Shown here piece by piece: positions 32,730 to 44,386 of a stretch of 64,000 bases of DNA. The stretch is taken from assembly GCF_003590095.1 (NCBI RefSeq), contig NC_039482.1:5969657-6033656 (forward strand), in the 5' to 3' direction. Below the pieces are notes generated by a model. The model was not told the origin of the DNA. It did not search any database and saw nothing but the letters and a program-made list of their open reading frames with translations. Numbering within the stretch: the stretch's first letter is position 1; every line of letters begins with the position of its first letter. A program made the translations under genes and the position numbers. The DNA comes from Trichoplusia ni. Taxonomy: Eukaryota; Arthropoda; Insecta; Lepidoptera; Noctuidae.

Positions 32730-35700
32730 CCGTGTAACGTGACACTTAACCGTGGTTTAGTCAGCTGTAATCTAAGTTTAAACCCAGCGCGTGAGTCAGC
32801 TGCCCGGAGCGGTGCGAGACGATTTGTTTAACAACAGCCGGGCACGCATAAATATGAGTAAATAACGTCATCGAACTGACAGCTCACAGAATTGTAGTTT
32901 ACGATACGAATATAAACATGGATGTTCCTGTCTATGAAATAAAAGAACTACAGGCTTATTGATAATCTGATGATGAGTTAATAGATTGGGATGATTTAAA
33001 TATACTTCTTGAAGCACTTGACTTTACTACAACCTAGCAAAATCCAAAATCTACCAAGATCGAAATAACTACGACAACAGACTTGATAATCCTCTTACAC
33101 GATACAAATATAAATGAACATTTGAAAACCTATGAAGTACTAATAAGACAGGTACTACCTCAAAATTAGGGGTTTAGAATTATCAATGACAATATAGATA
33201 TAGCTACCTTGGCTATTCATTATTAACTTGTTTACAAAATCACACTAGATCAAAAAAATTCACGGTAACTCACAAAATATTAATTCTCAAAGTACACAAA
33301 CGTTTAATTCCTAATTAATTGGCTATGAATTATTCAAGTTCTTACTCACGGTTCACTTTTAAAATCTAGGAAATACTGGTGCGGAATTTAATCGTGTGTT
33401 ACCATATAATTATTGTGACGCTTATATCAAGGTAAATATTGTCCATTTGCAATATTCGTTTATTTTTCTCTGACATGTTTACGTTACTTACTTAACTAGA
33501 ACATATAACTAATATTGCTTGAGGTCATTAGATTAATGTTAAAATCAGGAGATTTGCCTTTCCTGTTCCGGGTGTTATGTCAAAAATTTAAGCAATAAGT
33601 TTTCAAACAGGCCCTATTTAATGTAATTTCGGGTATTTGACTAAAAAAAATATCTTTTATAAATTTTGTAAACATGTATTTTTTTTTACTACAACTAAAT
33701 CCCGATGATTCGTACCTATTTCACCATCAATAATTTAATTTTAGTTAAGCCACTTGGAAAGAAACCAACGATTACAAATCCGATGACAACTGTGAAGTTA
33801 AATATTTATAAAAGGATCCGATTCGATATTGGAGCGAAGACAGAACGGTTATTACAACTGATGGTGAGAGGCTTAAGACGAATGGAAAGGTCAGGGATTG
33901 ACCTATTTTATAATAGAATTGAGTTCAGAGGTCTTTCGTAAATATTGTGAAGTGCAATCAATCTCATATTTTTGGAATAACATTATTTTAATCGACCCAA
34001 CGGCAGGGACTGTTTAGATGATAATAATGTTACAATATCACGCTCAATTCGTCCCATTCTTGGATACAAGCCTGTTCCCGTATAGGCGAGTTTTGAGCAT
34101 GCTTAGATGATAATTCTTTTTTTAGTATTTATTTAGATCTCCAACTATTCTCTACGCAGTCAAAGTAACATGGATTTACTTTAAGATCTAGTGCAACGAT
34201 CTGTGTGTTTAAACAACATTTTTGAAATCTGTTGAAGATGAATATGACTTGAGTTTTATGAACTACTCGTTTTCTGACACTTGGTGTGTTTATAACATTT
34301 TATACAGTTTCATCTTCTCTGTTTACGTTAGCGTGATTTGTAGGATTTGCTTTGGAAATTGTATGATTTACATCTATACTATAGGGATCACGCTTTAAAA
34401 AGCTTGTGTGTTAAGATTTTTAATCATCTTCGGAAGTTTCTTTAAAATCCTCACTTTATTTCTGTTTTTTAACCAAATGTTGGTAAAAAAATTGGAAAAA
34501 ATTTGGACCTGCATATTTTCACAGTTATAGCTTCAAACATAGAATTTAAAGGTTATCTAGGTAAGCCTACTAAACATTATCTATACTGCGTCTAGTTTTA
34601 CAGGTTTAGACAACGTTATTTGACCTCGTTTGACAGATACTAATAAAGATAGGCTGGTGTGAGACTTTTTGATTCAACAATGATATATTGTGTGTAAAGT
34701 GCGTTCGACTTCACTCCATAATTAGTGAAAGAAAAACTAGTACAGTTTACCAACTTCAAAAGGAGGTTGTCATTCCCACGTCGATTGTGATTTGCTTCGT
34801 CTTGATTTTTATATGAGAATTGTAGATAAGTAGTATTGGTTTTTGTAAAATATCATGGTGGCCTTGCGGTTCTTTGAGTGGATTAATAAGCATAGGTGCA
34901 GGTTCGGCCCTAATGTGACTTTTTCGAAGTTTTAAAAACACTAATTCGATAGAATTTGCTTTGTTGTGTTATTTCTTTTCTAAAAGCAGGCAAGGTAACG
35001 TTGAACGATTGGTAAATCTGGGTGATGTCCAGTGTAATTTTAACATTATAAAAGTACTTCTTATACTTCCTTCTAATTAAAAAAAAAAAAAAATATTCAT
35101 TTATGTGGCATTTGTTTCATTTCAAAAGAAAGCTATTCTTGCAATTGTTCTCAACATTTTGTAGTTCACCATTCACGATGTGATTGTTGAAAGCATCTTG
35201 ACGAGTCTGTATGGATACTGGGTGGTCTGCTCTCCAAATAGATCAATCCGTCATTTCCTGCCCGGAGTGGGAAGTGAGGACTCTCCGCTTGTTAGCTACG
35301 GCTCACGACGAGCTCAACCATAATATTATGATGTGTCACTGTCAACGTTATCAATCGTTTGTATCTGTTTGATGAAGAAGAAGACTGATTTGATTTGTTA
35401 TTTGGAGTTTTGTGAGAGTTAAGTTTAGTTTTTGTGGTGTAGTTTACTGAAGCGTAGGTTTTGGGATCGCCCGATAAGTTATGATCCCACCTGGCTTCGA
35501 TTGGGTCACATTATGTATCCGTCTCACGGAAGCTTAGTAAAATATTGTGTGTTTGTTTTCTTGTTTTCCTTTAAGATATCTTTAATAAGTTAGTATCTAA
35601 TGGTACAAATTTGGCAAAATGTTTGGAATAAGGATCTTCCTTATACCTAATACGCGTTTAAATACATTTCTTGAATTATTTTGAGTGTTTTATGATATTA

Positions 35701-36310
35701 AATCCATCTCCTTATTCCATACCAATGCATGGAACTATAAATAGCTTATTTTCAAATGGAAATCAATATCTGCCAATCGTCCAAAAAGCTAGAAAAGTTT
35801 TCTCCAATAAAATGACAGAGAACCTGAACATTTCATAAGTTTCTGTGGACCAGATGTGTTCAACGTTCGGAAACTGCAATAAAGCTGACTTCTAAATAAA
35901 AGCGTTTCTATAGGGGAGTGACACTGTCCCCACAGTTAAACTGTCCCGTTTATTTTTAACTGTCGAGTAAACATCTACACAAAGAAATAGCTGTCTGTTG
36001 ATTGGACAAATTAGGATTTGTAACTCACTTTTACATTTCTCAGTATGAACACTACGAGCTTTCACTGTTTATACGCCTGATGAAGATTTATGATAAGTTC
36101 TCAAGTTTGTTTCGAAATTTACTTTTAACGATAAATTATAAAGAGGATCCGGTTTTTTTACCTTTTAAAGAATTTGCTTCGACGAACGGACGCATCTAAC
36201 GTGCAATTTAGAGTAAAATAATTCTAGATAAAAACACCGTGAATATCTAGAAACGTTATAAATTACGGTTCTACAAAAAGGCGGTCACAAAAAAACAATG
36301 ACTAAGACTA
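32730..36310. other. Long stretch without a recognised gene
   Basis: A GC-richer patch at 32770-32860 precedes a frame at 32919 that starts MDVPVYEIKELQAY but meets two adjacent stops, so it is not usable. A 78-codon frame at 33705-33941 (+) and a 61-codon frame at 34756-34941 (-) have no family signature. A tRNA-like patch (GGTGCAGGTTCGGCCC, about 34896-34911) is a weak SINE candidate. Nothing else is visible. Confidence 0.35.
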
Positions 36311-36323
36311 AAATGCAAATAAC

Positions 36324-36510
36324 CTGAGGATCTAAAACACAATAAAATCAACAAAAACCTTTTTCAAACACAGTTCACAGGAAATAACTGAACAATGGCA
36401 CATCGAAAAACTTCGATTCTCGAATCGAGAGATCGCGCGGCAATTCGTTAATTCAAACGACGATCGCGCGTCCGCGCCGCGTGCGCAGCGGCCTGAGACT
36501 GACTGGAGAC
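36324..36510 (-). promoter_or_regulatory. Candidate Inr-DPE core promoter and non-coding first exon
   Basis: Within a CpG-rich island (36410-36620), the minus strand carries the arthropod initiator TCAGTC (36502-36497, +1 at 36500). GGACGC lies at 36473-36468, exactly +28 to +33, fitting the DPE consensus RGWYV. No TATA box is evident. A leftward transcript would read GC-rich 5' UTR and could end its first exon at AAAAAG|GTTTTT (36359) or CCTCAG|GTTATT (36324). Coding exons on this strand begin much further left (18424, 12868), but nothing joins them to this start. Confidence 0.5.
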
Positions 36511-37526
36511 GAGGCACGATGCATCATTCACCTTTAACACCCGTCCCTCTCACACTAACCAAGCTTATGAACGTCAGAGGGAGAAAGACGTAGAAAGCTG
36601 GTAATTTTCTCGCGATGACGCGGAGGCGTAATTTCGCAAGGCTTTACCGTCAAGGACGATTTGCAAAGTAATATTGGAATATAATATATGTAAATAAAAT
36701 GTGGACTTTTTGCTAACTAAATGTCAGCTGTTACGAGTAGTGGACATGTCGTGTAGGCGAGTTACATATTTATTTTTAGGGCGAGTCACACGTTTCTATT
36801 AACGAATGGTTTATGGGCAAATTAACGAATTAAAAATAGGCAGCTTTTCGTAAGAGCGTATCCGATGAAAAGTGTGGACTAGTTAGGGACCGTGTAAATA
36901 AACAGTAAAAGTCGTTAAAATGAAACATGTGTGCACGGCTGTTTGGTTGTCGCTTCTGTAAATACTGTGTGTCAAACATTGAGATTCAATTGATACTGAT
37001 TCTTTGCAAATTATTGAATGTTCAAACCTTTTTTTGACGCTATTTCGTAAAATGTTGGTAACTTTTATTCCTTTTGGGGTGACTTAACTATTGGATTTTT
37101 ACTTATAATTATAATATGTTTATTACTTTGTGTCCTTATAACTGTAACCTCTATTTAATTCCTATTTTATCTAGTGTGATACCGGAACTCAGTTTCACAG
37201 CTATTTATTTCATATCTTCGATCTAATGCGAAGGTGATATAGGTGAACTATTAAGTGAAGTAAAGCCCATACATCTAGTATCATTGAATTTTACATTAAG
37301 TCAATATACTTCGATATGACATTAAAAGTAATTGCGCTGGCGCAAGTTTTTGCTCGGACCCAGACTTACGAAACGTTAGAGAAGACAAGTCTTGGGATAA
37401 GTGATTTTGGACCATTTGTAAACATCGTGACATAGATTATTGGAAAGAACTAAAATTTTGTATTTTGTGTTATTCGTTTTTCTAAAATTACCTCAAACAA
37501 AACTACATTAAAACATGAACACTCAA

Positions 37527-37763
37527 TAGGGATGATGACAATTTTTTTTTCTAGTCTCCGTCTTGTAGTTTTTTGTATAATAATGGATACGTATTTTTTA
37601 ATTTGTAGCGCAAACATAAATTGACCAAATTACAGTGAATGAAACTTACGCGTGACGTCACGATTGAGTATAAATTTCACCATATCGTTACGTCACAAGC
37701 CCCCTCTCCTAAACTTTAAAGCAATTAATCTTTGTCAATTCTAGTACCCAGTCATCATCCCTA
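37527..37763. mobile_element. TA-flanked inverted-repeat element, 233 bp
   Basis: GGGATGATGAC (37529-37539) and GTCATCATCCC (37751-37761) are perfect 11-bp terminal inverted repeats. Each is bounded by TA, and the identity continues two bases outside. The interior carries CGTGACGTCACGA and GTTACGTCACAAGCCCCC. The TA flank suggests a Tc1/mariner-like or similar cut-and-paste MITE. There is no transposase frame. Confidence 0.7.
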
Positions 37764-38113
37764 TTCGCACATATCTATACGTTCATAACTCTACAACTAG
37801 AACCAACGAGAGTTGGCGTTGTATCAATAAAACGTACAATTAATACGTCGTTAACGCAGGCATGCGAGGTCTAGACCCGGCTCGCATTTATTAAACTCAT
37901 ACTCGTACACACGCACGTTGCCTATTTATAAACTTTAGCCGTCTATCGGGTATTTTAAAGGTTTAATAGTACGCGGTATTAATTAACTCGGTGAACATAA
38001 ACTGATGATATTATTGGCATGTATATTCGTACAGAGTTCAACTGATAATTTAACTGTGTTGTAGGCAAATTACTCTATAATAATATTGTATAATTTTTCA
38101 CAATTGCACACTA

Positions 38114-38325
38114 TGCTATCTAGCCTCAAACTAAACAAAGCTTTTATTATGAGTACGAGACAACTGATATACATAGTTTGACATCTCTAAATATATATAT
38201 AATATAGATAAATTATACGCACAACACAAATAATCGTGCTCATCACACAAACGTTTGTCCGGGGTGGGAATCGAACACCGGACTTCCGGTATAGCAGAGC
38301 AACTTATCACTGGACAAATGGGAAG
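38114..38325 (-). mobile_element. tRNA-derived SINE, copy 3 of 3, head damaged
   Basis: The body matches 29981-30206 (plus-strand landmarks: CTATCTAGCCTCAAACTAAA, AATCGTGCTCATCACACAAA). The B box remains as GGTGGGAATCGAACACCGG. The A-box region is partly deleted. Confidence 0.75.
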
Positions 38326-38584
38326 AGGACAAATTTGTCCAATAGAAGTAACATATACATATAATATATATTATTTTTGTTATTGCATCGGTCTTGCCGT
38401 CTGTAACATTTAATACACAAGCAGACCACACACAATAATATTTCCAATATGTATTGTCAATATTATTGACAATGTAGTTTTGTCAAATATCTTCATCAAT
38501 ATTATGGTGTTGCGCACGCGCAGTACTATTAACAATAGTAGTTCGGTATTAATATTATTGTGTTTGACATTTATTAACCGACTC

Positions 38585-38790
38585 TAAAAAAGAAGTTTTC
38601 AGGTCGGTCGGTATGGTTTTAGTGTTACTAAGGGTGAAAACAGAACAGTGCTCTCTTATATACCTATAGCCAGGACTGTCCGTCCATCTGTTACCAGTCC
38701 GTATCTTCTTAACTAGACAGTTGAAATTTCCAGAGGTGCATTGCAGGTTAAGCAACGTTTGTTACGGTTATAAATTTGACGGGTTACAAA
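38585..38790 (-). repeat. GGGTTCCGTA-family repeat, partial
   Basis: GGTCGGTCGGTATGG, TGTCCGTCCATCTGTTACCA and CTAGACAGTTGAAATTTCCA are in the order expected of a minus-strand copy, with TTACGGTTATAAATTTGACG at the far end. Confidence 0.55.
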
Positions 38791-39394
38791 ATTTTTCCTA
38801 GTCCTGTTTGCACGGAAAACCTCAATCTTGCAAGTGCAACACACACTCAACAGACTTCTTTTTCTTATTTCATTATACATTCGATTTCTCTTGTATTTAT
38901 TGCTTAATCCTGGCTATGCATCATATCATGTTTCAACCGACCTTGTTTATAGGGCAATACTTCATATTCTATAAATACCGTAGTAACCAAGAGTCAGTCT
39001 AACAGTAGTCTCGTAATGACTCACGTAAACATTGCTAATGCTCTCGCGAACGTTCACTTTTTACTAAGGACTGTGCACAGGACACGCTATGGTACTATCA
39101 CCAAAGCGGTTGTCTAAGCTACTTTAGGTTCGGTGTCCAGTCTTGATTCTACCTTAACATGTGAAGTATGAAAGATAAAGCATATTTTATTCATTTAGTT
39201 GGTATTATAAGAAATCGGTGAAATGGGATTCGAACTCGCGACATTGAGGGGGGAAAACTTTTAAGGACTCACAAATTCATTTGTCCTGGGAACGACACGA
39301 CCCACGACATTCTTTGACCGCGATCATTGTTTTTTCTTATTTATGGTTTAATAGCAACAAAATAATTCAGTATTTACATAAAATATAACTGTCT

Positions 39395-39505
39395 GCGATC
39401 ACAGTTCATGATAGAACCTGGTGACAGACTAACGGACAGACACCGGAACATCAATAATAGGGTTCCATTTTAAACAATTTCGGTTCGGAACCTTATAAAC
39501 CGAGA
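39395..39505 (+). repeat. GGGTTCCGTA-family repeat, 3' part
   Basis: ACAGTTCATGATAGAACCTG, GTGACAGACTAACGGACAGA, AATAATAGGGTTCCATTT and CGGTTCGGAACC mark the 3' end of a plus-strand copy. Confidence 0.65.
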
Positions 39506-39823
39506 CAATGAATCATTGATCAGATGATTTTAGCGGTAAATAAATAAAGCAACCAAAATGTGTTATCAATGATACCCATCCCTATAAATCCACTGAGGGT
39601 TAACAAGATTTCAATAAGTTAACTCATCGCAAACTAGGAAGTAATACATGAGTTATCACGCCCAAGTTGGGTCATGAGCATGACCCTAGCCTATACAAAC
39701 GCAAATAAACTTAAAAACATCCTTTAAGTCTGACACAACAGTATATCTGAAAGAGAGGGACAGCATGACGTTTTAAAGGAACTAATAACAGACGTTTGAG
39801 GAAGCCTGTCATTTGCACTTGTG

Positions 39824-40010
39824 GAAGCGAGCCAGTGAATAACTGCATAGAGCGGTGTCTCTTTTCCACACCTGCTATTGTTTTACTAGTTAGTAGCTAA
39901 GCATTGCGCATTTAGGAGGGCATACCGCCACGTTCTAAAGTAAAAATATTCCGGGTGTGAGAGATATCGCTCTACGTAGAGCCTTGCGGTGTCACGCTTC
40001 CACAACCATA
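39824..40010. repeat. Inverted pair of dispersed palindromic repeats (copies 8 and 9)
   Basis: 39824-39880 is in minus orientation (minus strand: GTGGAAAAGAGACACCGCTC ... CTGGCTCGCTTCCAC). 39956-40010 is in plus orientation with the perfect 14-bp palindrome GCTCTACGTAGAGC at 39969-39982, then TGTCACGCTTCCACAACC. The two face each other about 75 bases apart. Confidence 0.6.
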
Positions 40011-40039
40011 AAAAAATATAGATTTACAAAATCTAAAAA

Positions 40040-40300
40040 CCCACGTTTTCAAATTTCATCACAATCAGTCCAGTCGATTTTATAGTTGTACATTGCATTG
40101 TCGTCGGGTTTAAAGCTACTCCAAAAATTCCAGCTCGCTAGCTTATCGGGAATTGCCTCAAAATTGGGTTGCAAAAATCCAACCGGATCGACAAACAAAC
40201 AAAAAAGTGAGTGTATAAAAAACGTGGGAAAATACCACTTTAAGACGTGGTGGTAGACCCTATGTAGATGACCGTGAGCTGGTACAGATTTAAGAGTAAA
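40040..40300 (-). repeat. CCCGATAAGCTAGC interspersed repeat, copy 1
   Basis: On the minus strand: GATCCGGTTGGATTTTTGCA, GAGGCAATTCCCGATAAGCT, AGCGAGCTGGAATTTTTGG and GATGAAATTTGAAAACGTGG. The same order recurs at 50025-50235 (+). The 89-residue open frame here is the repeat in translation. Confidence 0.75.
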
Positions 40301-41730
40301 CAGTAAAGTTAACTTCAAACAAAACTTAATGCCACTAGCTTTTACGTTATCAAGAAGGTTTCAATATTGATGCATACTTTAAATGTTAAGAGGAAGATTA
40401 ATTGTATGCCCTTATAAGGCTGTTTCTTGAGTGATACGGGACCAGTTTGTTATAAGTACTTTGTGGGTTGGAAGTAGGTGTTTACGCGATCTACATGTAG
40501 GTACAGGAGGTAATCTTAATAATGGGTAATTCATTCCGGCAGAATCCGTCACTCGATTCTGCCGACGCCACGCCGCGTCATTTCTATATTTATTGAGAAA
40601 TTAATAAAAGATTTTATTTAACTGCAAGAAAGAGTAATGTTTTTTACGTGTTCCTTGCATCGTTAGCTTTGACGTAACAACCCAAATGTTCTTTGAAAGG
40701 CGACGTCAAAACGGATCAAAGATGGCGGCCATTTCGTAGCTTTTTTTTTGGAATACTCAATACCATACTTAATTCCAATAAAAGTTCTTAAAATTTTCTA
40801 ATACCTAGTTTTTTTAACACAAAAGATTTTTCTTTAAGTCATTAAAACTTATTTCAGTAATTAACAACCACTCATACAAATTACCTCACAATTAATTCAA
40901 ATATCTTTCTACTATCCATCGCTTAGCCTAGCTCTCACTGTGCTCCATCAGAACAATTCGTGAACACAGATCGTGACCGAACCTGAATAGGCAATACACA
41001 CATGCAATAATTATAATGAATGTACACGCTTTTATAAGGCTTTTGTTAGTTCACTATTGGGCTTTGACTTTCCAATTAATTGTTTCCGTCCAGTGTTCTT
41101 GTTGCGATTGTTTTTTTTTTTAATGTAAGTAGGTGACCTCAATGGAAAGAATAACAAAAAGTTTTTGCTTCGTCCGATAGGCATTTGTTTCAGAATTTGC
41201 ATTTGTAGTTTGATAATTCAATCCAAAAATGAAAATTGATAAGGAAGTCTTATGAGATTGGTCGTAAGGAGTTTGACAATGCTTTTCAGAGAATTGTGCA
41301 TTTAGCTTAAGCTTGTAGACTTTGATTGCTTGACCATACTACAAAATTGGGACAAAGCAAATCATCTATTTCAGATTTTTGTCATAGTCAAATTAAAATG
41401 ACATAAGGCATACCGATTTATAAATATGAGTCAATTTTTTTCTCATATAATAATCAAGGCTAACCACCGTTCTAAGTAAAACTCAAAATTGAACTATATC
41501 CTTAATTCTAGAATAGAATTCTAAACGCCAGATGCTACATCCTACTTAAGACCACTAAGTTCTTACAATTCGACCAAAACCCTTTCATTTAATATTAGCG
41601 GTGCGTCCTTCTAACAAATCTTCGGCTATATTACCAAACTTCGGTCGTCAGTTCTCACTAACGAAACTTTAACCAGTAAAATGTTCAGAATGCCCTTCAC
41701 CCTATCTTAAAGTTGGGCTGTTGTATTGCG

Positions 41731-41785
41731 GAAACGAGATGCCACTCTGCAAAGTGTATGCGCCGTCTTGCTTACACAATATTAA
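41731..41785 (+). repeat. Dispersed palindromic repeat, copy 10
   Basis: GGAAACGAGATGCCACTCTG, CAAAGTGTATGCGCCGTCTT and GCTTACACAATATTAACAGT. The centre shares CAAAGTGTAT with the copy at 43292. Confidence 0.7.
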
Positions 41786-42004
41786 CAGTATTAGGTTTAG
41801 AGGTTTGTGGTAGACGCCAGAGTGTCGGTGGTCCAAAGTGCCGAAGTTTGGTGTCTGTAACTATTTATAGAAAGGACTTGTTTTATTGATGGCTATACTG
41901 TAAATTTTACTTTATCTTAAGACGTTTAAGAGGTATTTTTGTCTACCTTTACTTGACAAGAACGGAACGAAGTTTCATAGTATTCCTTGGTAAATATTTT
42001 TGAG

Positions 42005-42131
42005 GGTCAGGGCTTATGGGCAGTCAGAAGCTAGAAAGTCTGACAACAAATCTTACTATGGGGTACCGATTGGACTGGAATCCGACCCCAACATAGTTGG
42101 GAAAAGGCTTAGATGATGATGATGATGATGT
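42005..42131 (+). mobile_element. SINE/LINE 3' tail with (GAT)n
   Basis: GGCAGTCAGAAGCTAGAAAG, GATTGGACTGGAATCCGACC and CCAACATAGTTGGGAAAAGG lead into a GATGATGAT run. This is the same 3' part as the 5S-derived SINE at 55877-56221, without the 5S-like head. Confidence 0.75.
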
Positions 42132-42449
42132 TTTCTCTTAAATACTTGTTTTAGATAGATTAATAAAATGTGACAAAAATCTCATGATACTTTAAAGAAC
42201 GGCGTTAAAGATAGGGTACAATCGATTTCTTGACTTCCAGCATTAAATGATGACACACACCACAAACCAAGTTCACGAGAACCTCGCGGTGATACACGAC
42301 TTCTGATCACTAATCGTGTACGTCATCTAATTAAAAAGTAAACCTCCCATAAAGAGGTTCATGTCGGCTACCGACAAAGGAGTATTAAATCAAAGCATTA
42401 GCATAGTAAAGACTGGCTGGCTGTTATTACTGAACAGTAATATAAATAT

Positions 42450-42696
42450 ACTAGCTGTTGCCCGCGACTTCGTCCGCGTGGTTAGAAGATATAAGTTATG
42501 ATTTATACCTGCCCTGTTTTCCACATTTTCTATTGTATCTTAACTCCTATTAGTCGCAGCGTGATGATACGTATCTTAAAACCTTCCTCGATGAATGGTC
42601 TATTCAACACAAAAATATTTTTTCAGTTTGAACCAGTAGTTCCTGAGATTAGCGCGTTCAAACAAACAAACAAACTTTATATATTAAGTATAGATT
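42450..42696 (+). repeat. CTAGCTGTTGCCCGCG-family repeat, compact copy B
   Basis: Same start and end as 28481-28734, with ACTAGCTGTTGCCCGCGACT, CTTCCTCGATGAATGGTC and TCCTGAGATTAGCGCG. Confidence 0.85.
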
Positions 42697-43291
42697 CGAA
42701 TATATATTGAAGTTGTTAGATATTTAGGTTGGATAGTATTCTTAAATAAAAGCGTGGTAATTAAACCTTTTTACAGTTTTTACGTACAAACTCTCATTTC
42801 ATTATAATTACCTATATAGCTTTTTCCTGGGAACCATGATAGCTACGCAGTTTATATTTTCGAAGATGAAGTATTTCTGATGCCGCCTTAACATAAATGA
42901 AAATAAAAATCATGGTTAACTATATTTTTTTACGGTCATAAATTTTACAAATCACTAGTTTTGTACTCAAATTTTGTTTTTCTTTGTCCCATTTGTGCGA
43001 GTCTAGCTTGCTCTTGACCGATTAAACTATCTACTACTAGTATAAAACTTCTCATAAAGTATAACCATTACTGAACCCAATTCTATATGCATTACAAAAA
43101 CGATCAAAAAGCATCATTCCTTTAAAATATAGGACTCCGAAAGGTCAAGAAATGCAACATAGTTTTAAAATATTCGCATGTTTTACATATCAATGTTTAT
43201 AAATAAACTACATACAGCTGATTACGTGTAATTAATATCTGGCCCCCTATCCACTTCTTCAAGTAATAACATATCAGTTATGTCTGTCAGT

Positions 43292-43347
43292 GGAAAAGAG
43301 ATGCCGCTGTACAAAGTGTATTGCTATCTCGCTTCCACAACGGCAAT
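43292..43347 (+). repeat. Dispersed palindromic repeat, copy 11
   Basis: GTGGAAAAGAGATGCCGCTG, TACAAAGTGTATTGC and TATCTCGCTTCCACAACGGC, then AATAAC. It shows the full GTGGAAA...TTCCAC frame around the hairpin. Confidence 0.75.
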
Positions 43348-43404
43348 AACAAAACCATAAGAGCTAGTCTGAGACCCTTTGAGATATAAATAGCGAAAGG
43401 ATTG

Positions 43405-43541
43405 AAACTACTGAATGGGTTTAGACAAAACTTGGTAAAACGATAGTTTATAACCAAGATTTACACAGGATAGTTTTTGTCCCGATTTTATGTGATCATT
43501 TTCGCTTTGTAGCGAGCGAGCCCACGGGCAAAAGCTAGTAT
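43405..43541 (-). repeat. CTAGCTTTTGCCCG-headed repeat, 5' half, inverted
   Basis: On the minus strand the copy starts ACTAGCTTTTGCCCGTGGGC, then AAAATGATCACATAAAATCG, ACAAAAACTATCCTGTG and CATTCAGTAGTTTCAATC. It stops about 50 bases before the element at 43596. Confidence 0.7.
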
Positions 43542-43595
43542 TACTATATAAGCTATATTTGAGATACAAATAGCTAAGATGTTGTTTCTACTTTT

Positions 43596-44372
43596 AATGG
43601 GGAATATGCATGTTTTTTTTTATATTTTTTATATGTTTCTACTAGTTATTACATTACCAAACATACAAATATCACGTCCAAAATATAAACTATTATGCAA
43701 AAAATTAAATATTAAAATCGCGATCAATTTAAACGCGGCCATTTTGGCGCGCTTGCTCGTGACGTCACCATTACACGAGTTCGATGTCAACAGCAAAGTG
43801 ATTGGTTTACAAAATTACCAAAAAATAAATAAAGTGATGTTTACAAAACCATGAAAATAAATATATACATACTATAACTAATTTACCTCGCAGCTTTTAC
43901 TCCTCTGAGTTCAGCAGACGTATAATCTGGATTTGAAGCGAAATACGTGGCCATCATAAACACGTCGATTTTCGGAAGATTATCCGACTGCGCTTTTACG
44001 AAACCGGTTTCAGTCATTCTCTAAGTCCTTCTTCACAATTAATTAATATTTTGAACACATAAAACTATTAACTTAAGATAAAAAAACAGCGACACAATAC
44101 AATAACAATTATTCCTCCAAAAAGAAACCATACAAATAGCTTGTTGACAGCAGACGTCTCGTGTAAAACTGACGTCACGTTTTGTTCCACCAATAGTGTT
44201 GCGTTTCGAAAATTTGCGCGGTAATTTCAAAACAGCCACTTTTTGATGATTAAATTTCATTATTAAATTAAAATAAATTCTAAAAATAATTGTATAGTGT
44301 GTTTTCAGTAGCAATAAATATTACAAAAAAAAATATTTTGTCCATATTTAAGTCACGTGCATATTCCCCATT
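43596..44372 (-). mobile_element. DNA transposon derivative carrying a SWIM-family first exon
   Basis: AATGGGGAATATGCA (43596-43610) and TGCATATTCCCCATT (44358-44372) are perfect 15-bp terminal inverted repeats. Further in, the two sides stay similar as inverted sequence: GTGACGTCACCATTACACGA with GATGTCAACAGC on the left matches ACGTGACGTCAGTTTTACAC with GCTGTCAACAAGC on the right side's minus strand. Between them lies one coding exon (43887-44017, minus) with a donor but no downstream exon. I infer an internally deleted, non-autonomous copy. No clear target duplication is visible. Confidence 0.7.
43887..44017 (-). CDS. First exon of a SWIM zinc-finger/YqaJ-type protein, rest deleted
   Basis: ATG at 44017 opens a frame of 43 residues plus two bases, ending at a good donor (GCGAG|GTAAAT) after 43887. 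It starts MTETGFVKAQSDNLPKIDVF and ends SNPDYTSAELRGVKAA. The order 'LP.ID.FM...FF.SN.....AE.RGVK' is what I recall at the N-terminus of a multicopy insect family. There it is followed by 'RESYGD.A.GYVQLKR', a SWIM zinc-binding domain and often a YqaJ-like exonuclease domain. None of those parts follows within the element, so this is a remnant. Codon use and GC content contrast sharply with the flanks. Confidence is high that it is coding in origin, moderate on the family. Confidence 0.72.
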
Positions 44373-44386
44373 TTCGCAAACAACTG

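Noticed and set aside
32919..33040. Acidic short ORF beginning MDVPVYEIKELQAY
   Set aside because: Two adjacent in-frame stops after 14 codons; no evidence that it was ever longer.
40049..40318. 89-codon minus-strand frame
   Set aside because: It coincides with the CCCGATAAGCTAGC repeat, whose other copy at 50025 is not open in the same frame.
43579..43854. 91-codon plus-strand frame
   Set aside because: It lies in the left inverted-repeat side of the transposon derivative and is low complexity.
44039..44314. 91-codon minus-strand frame upstream of the SWIM exon
   Set aside because: It falls in the AT-rich right side of the transposon, ends before the exon start and has no family motif; more likely promoter or UTR.
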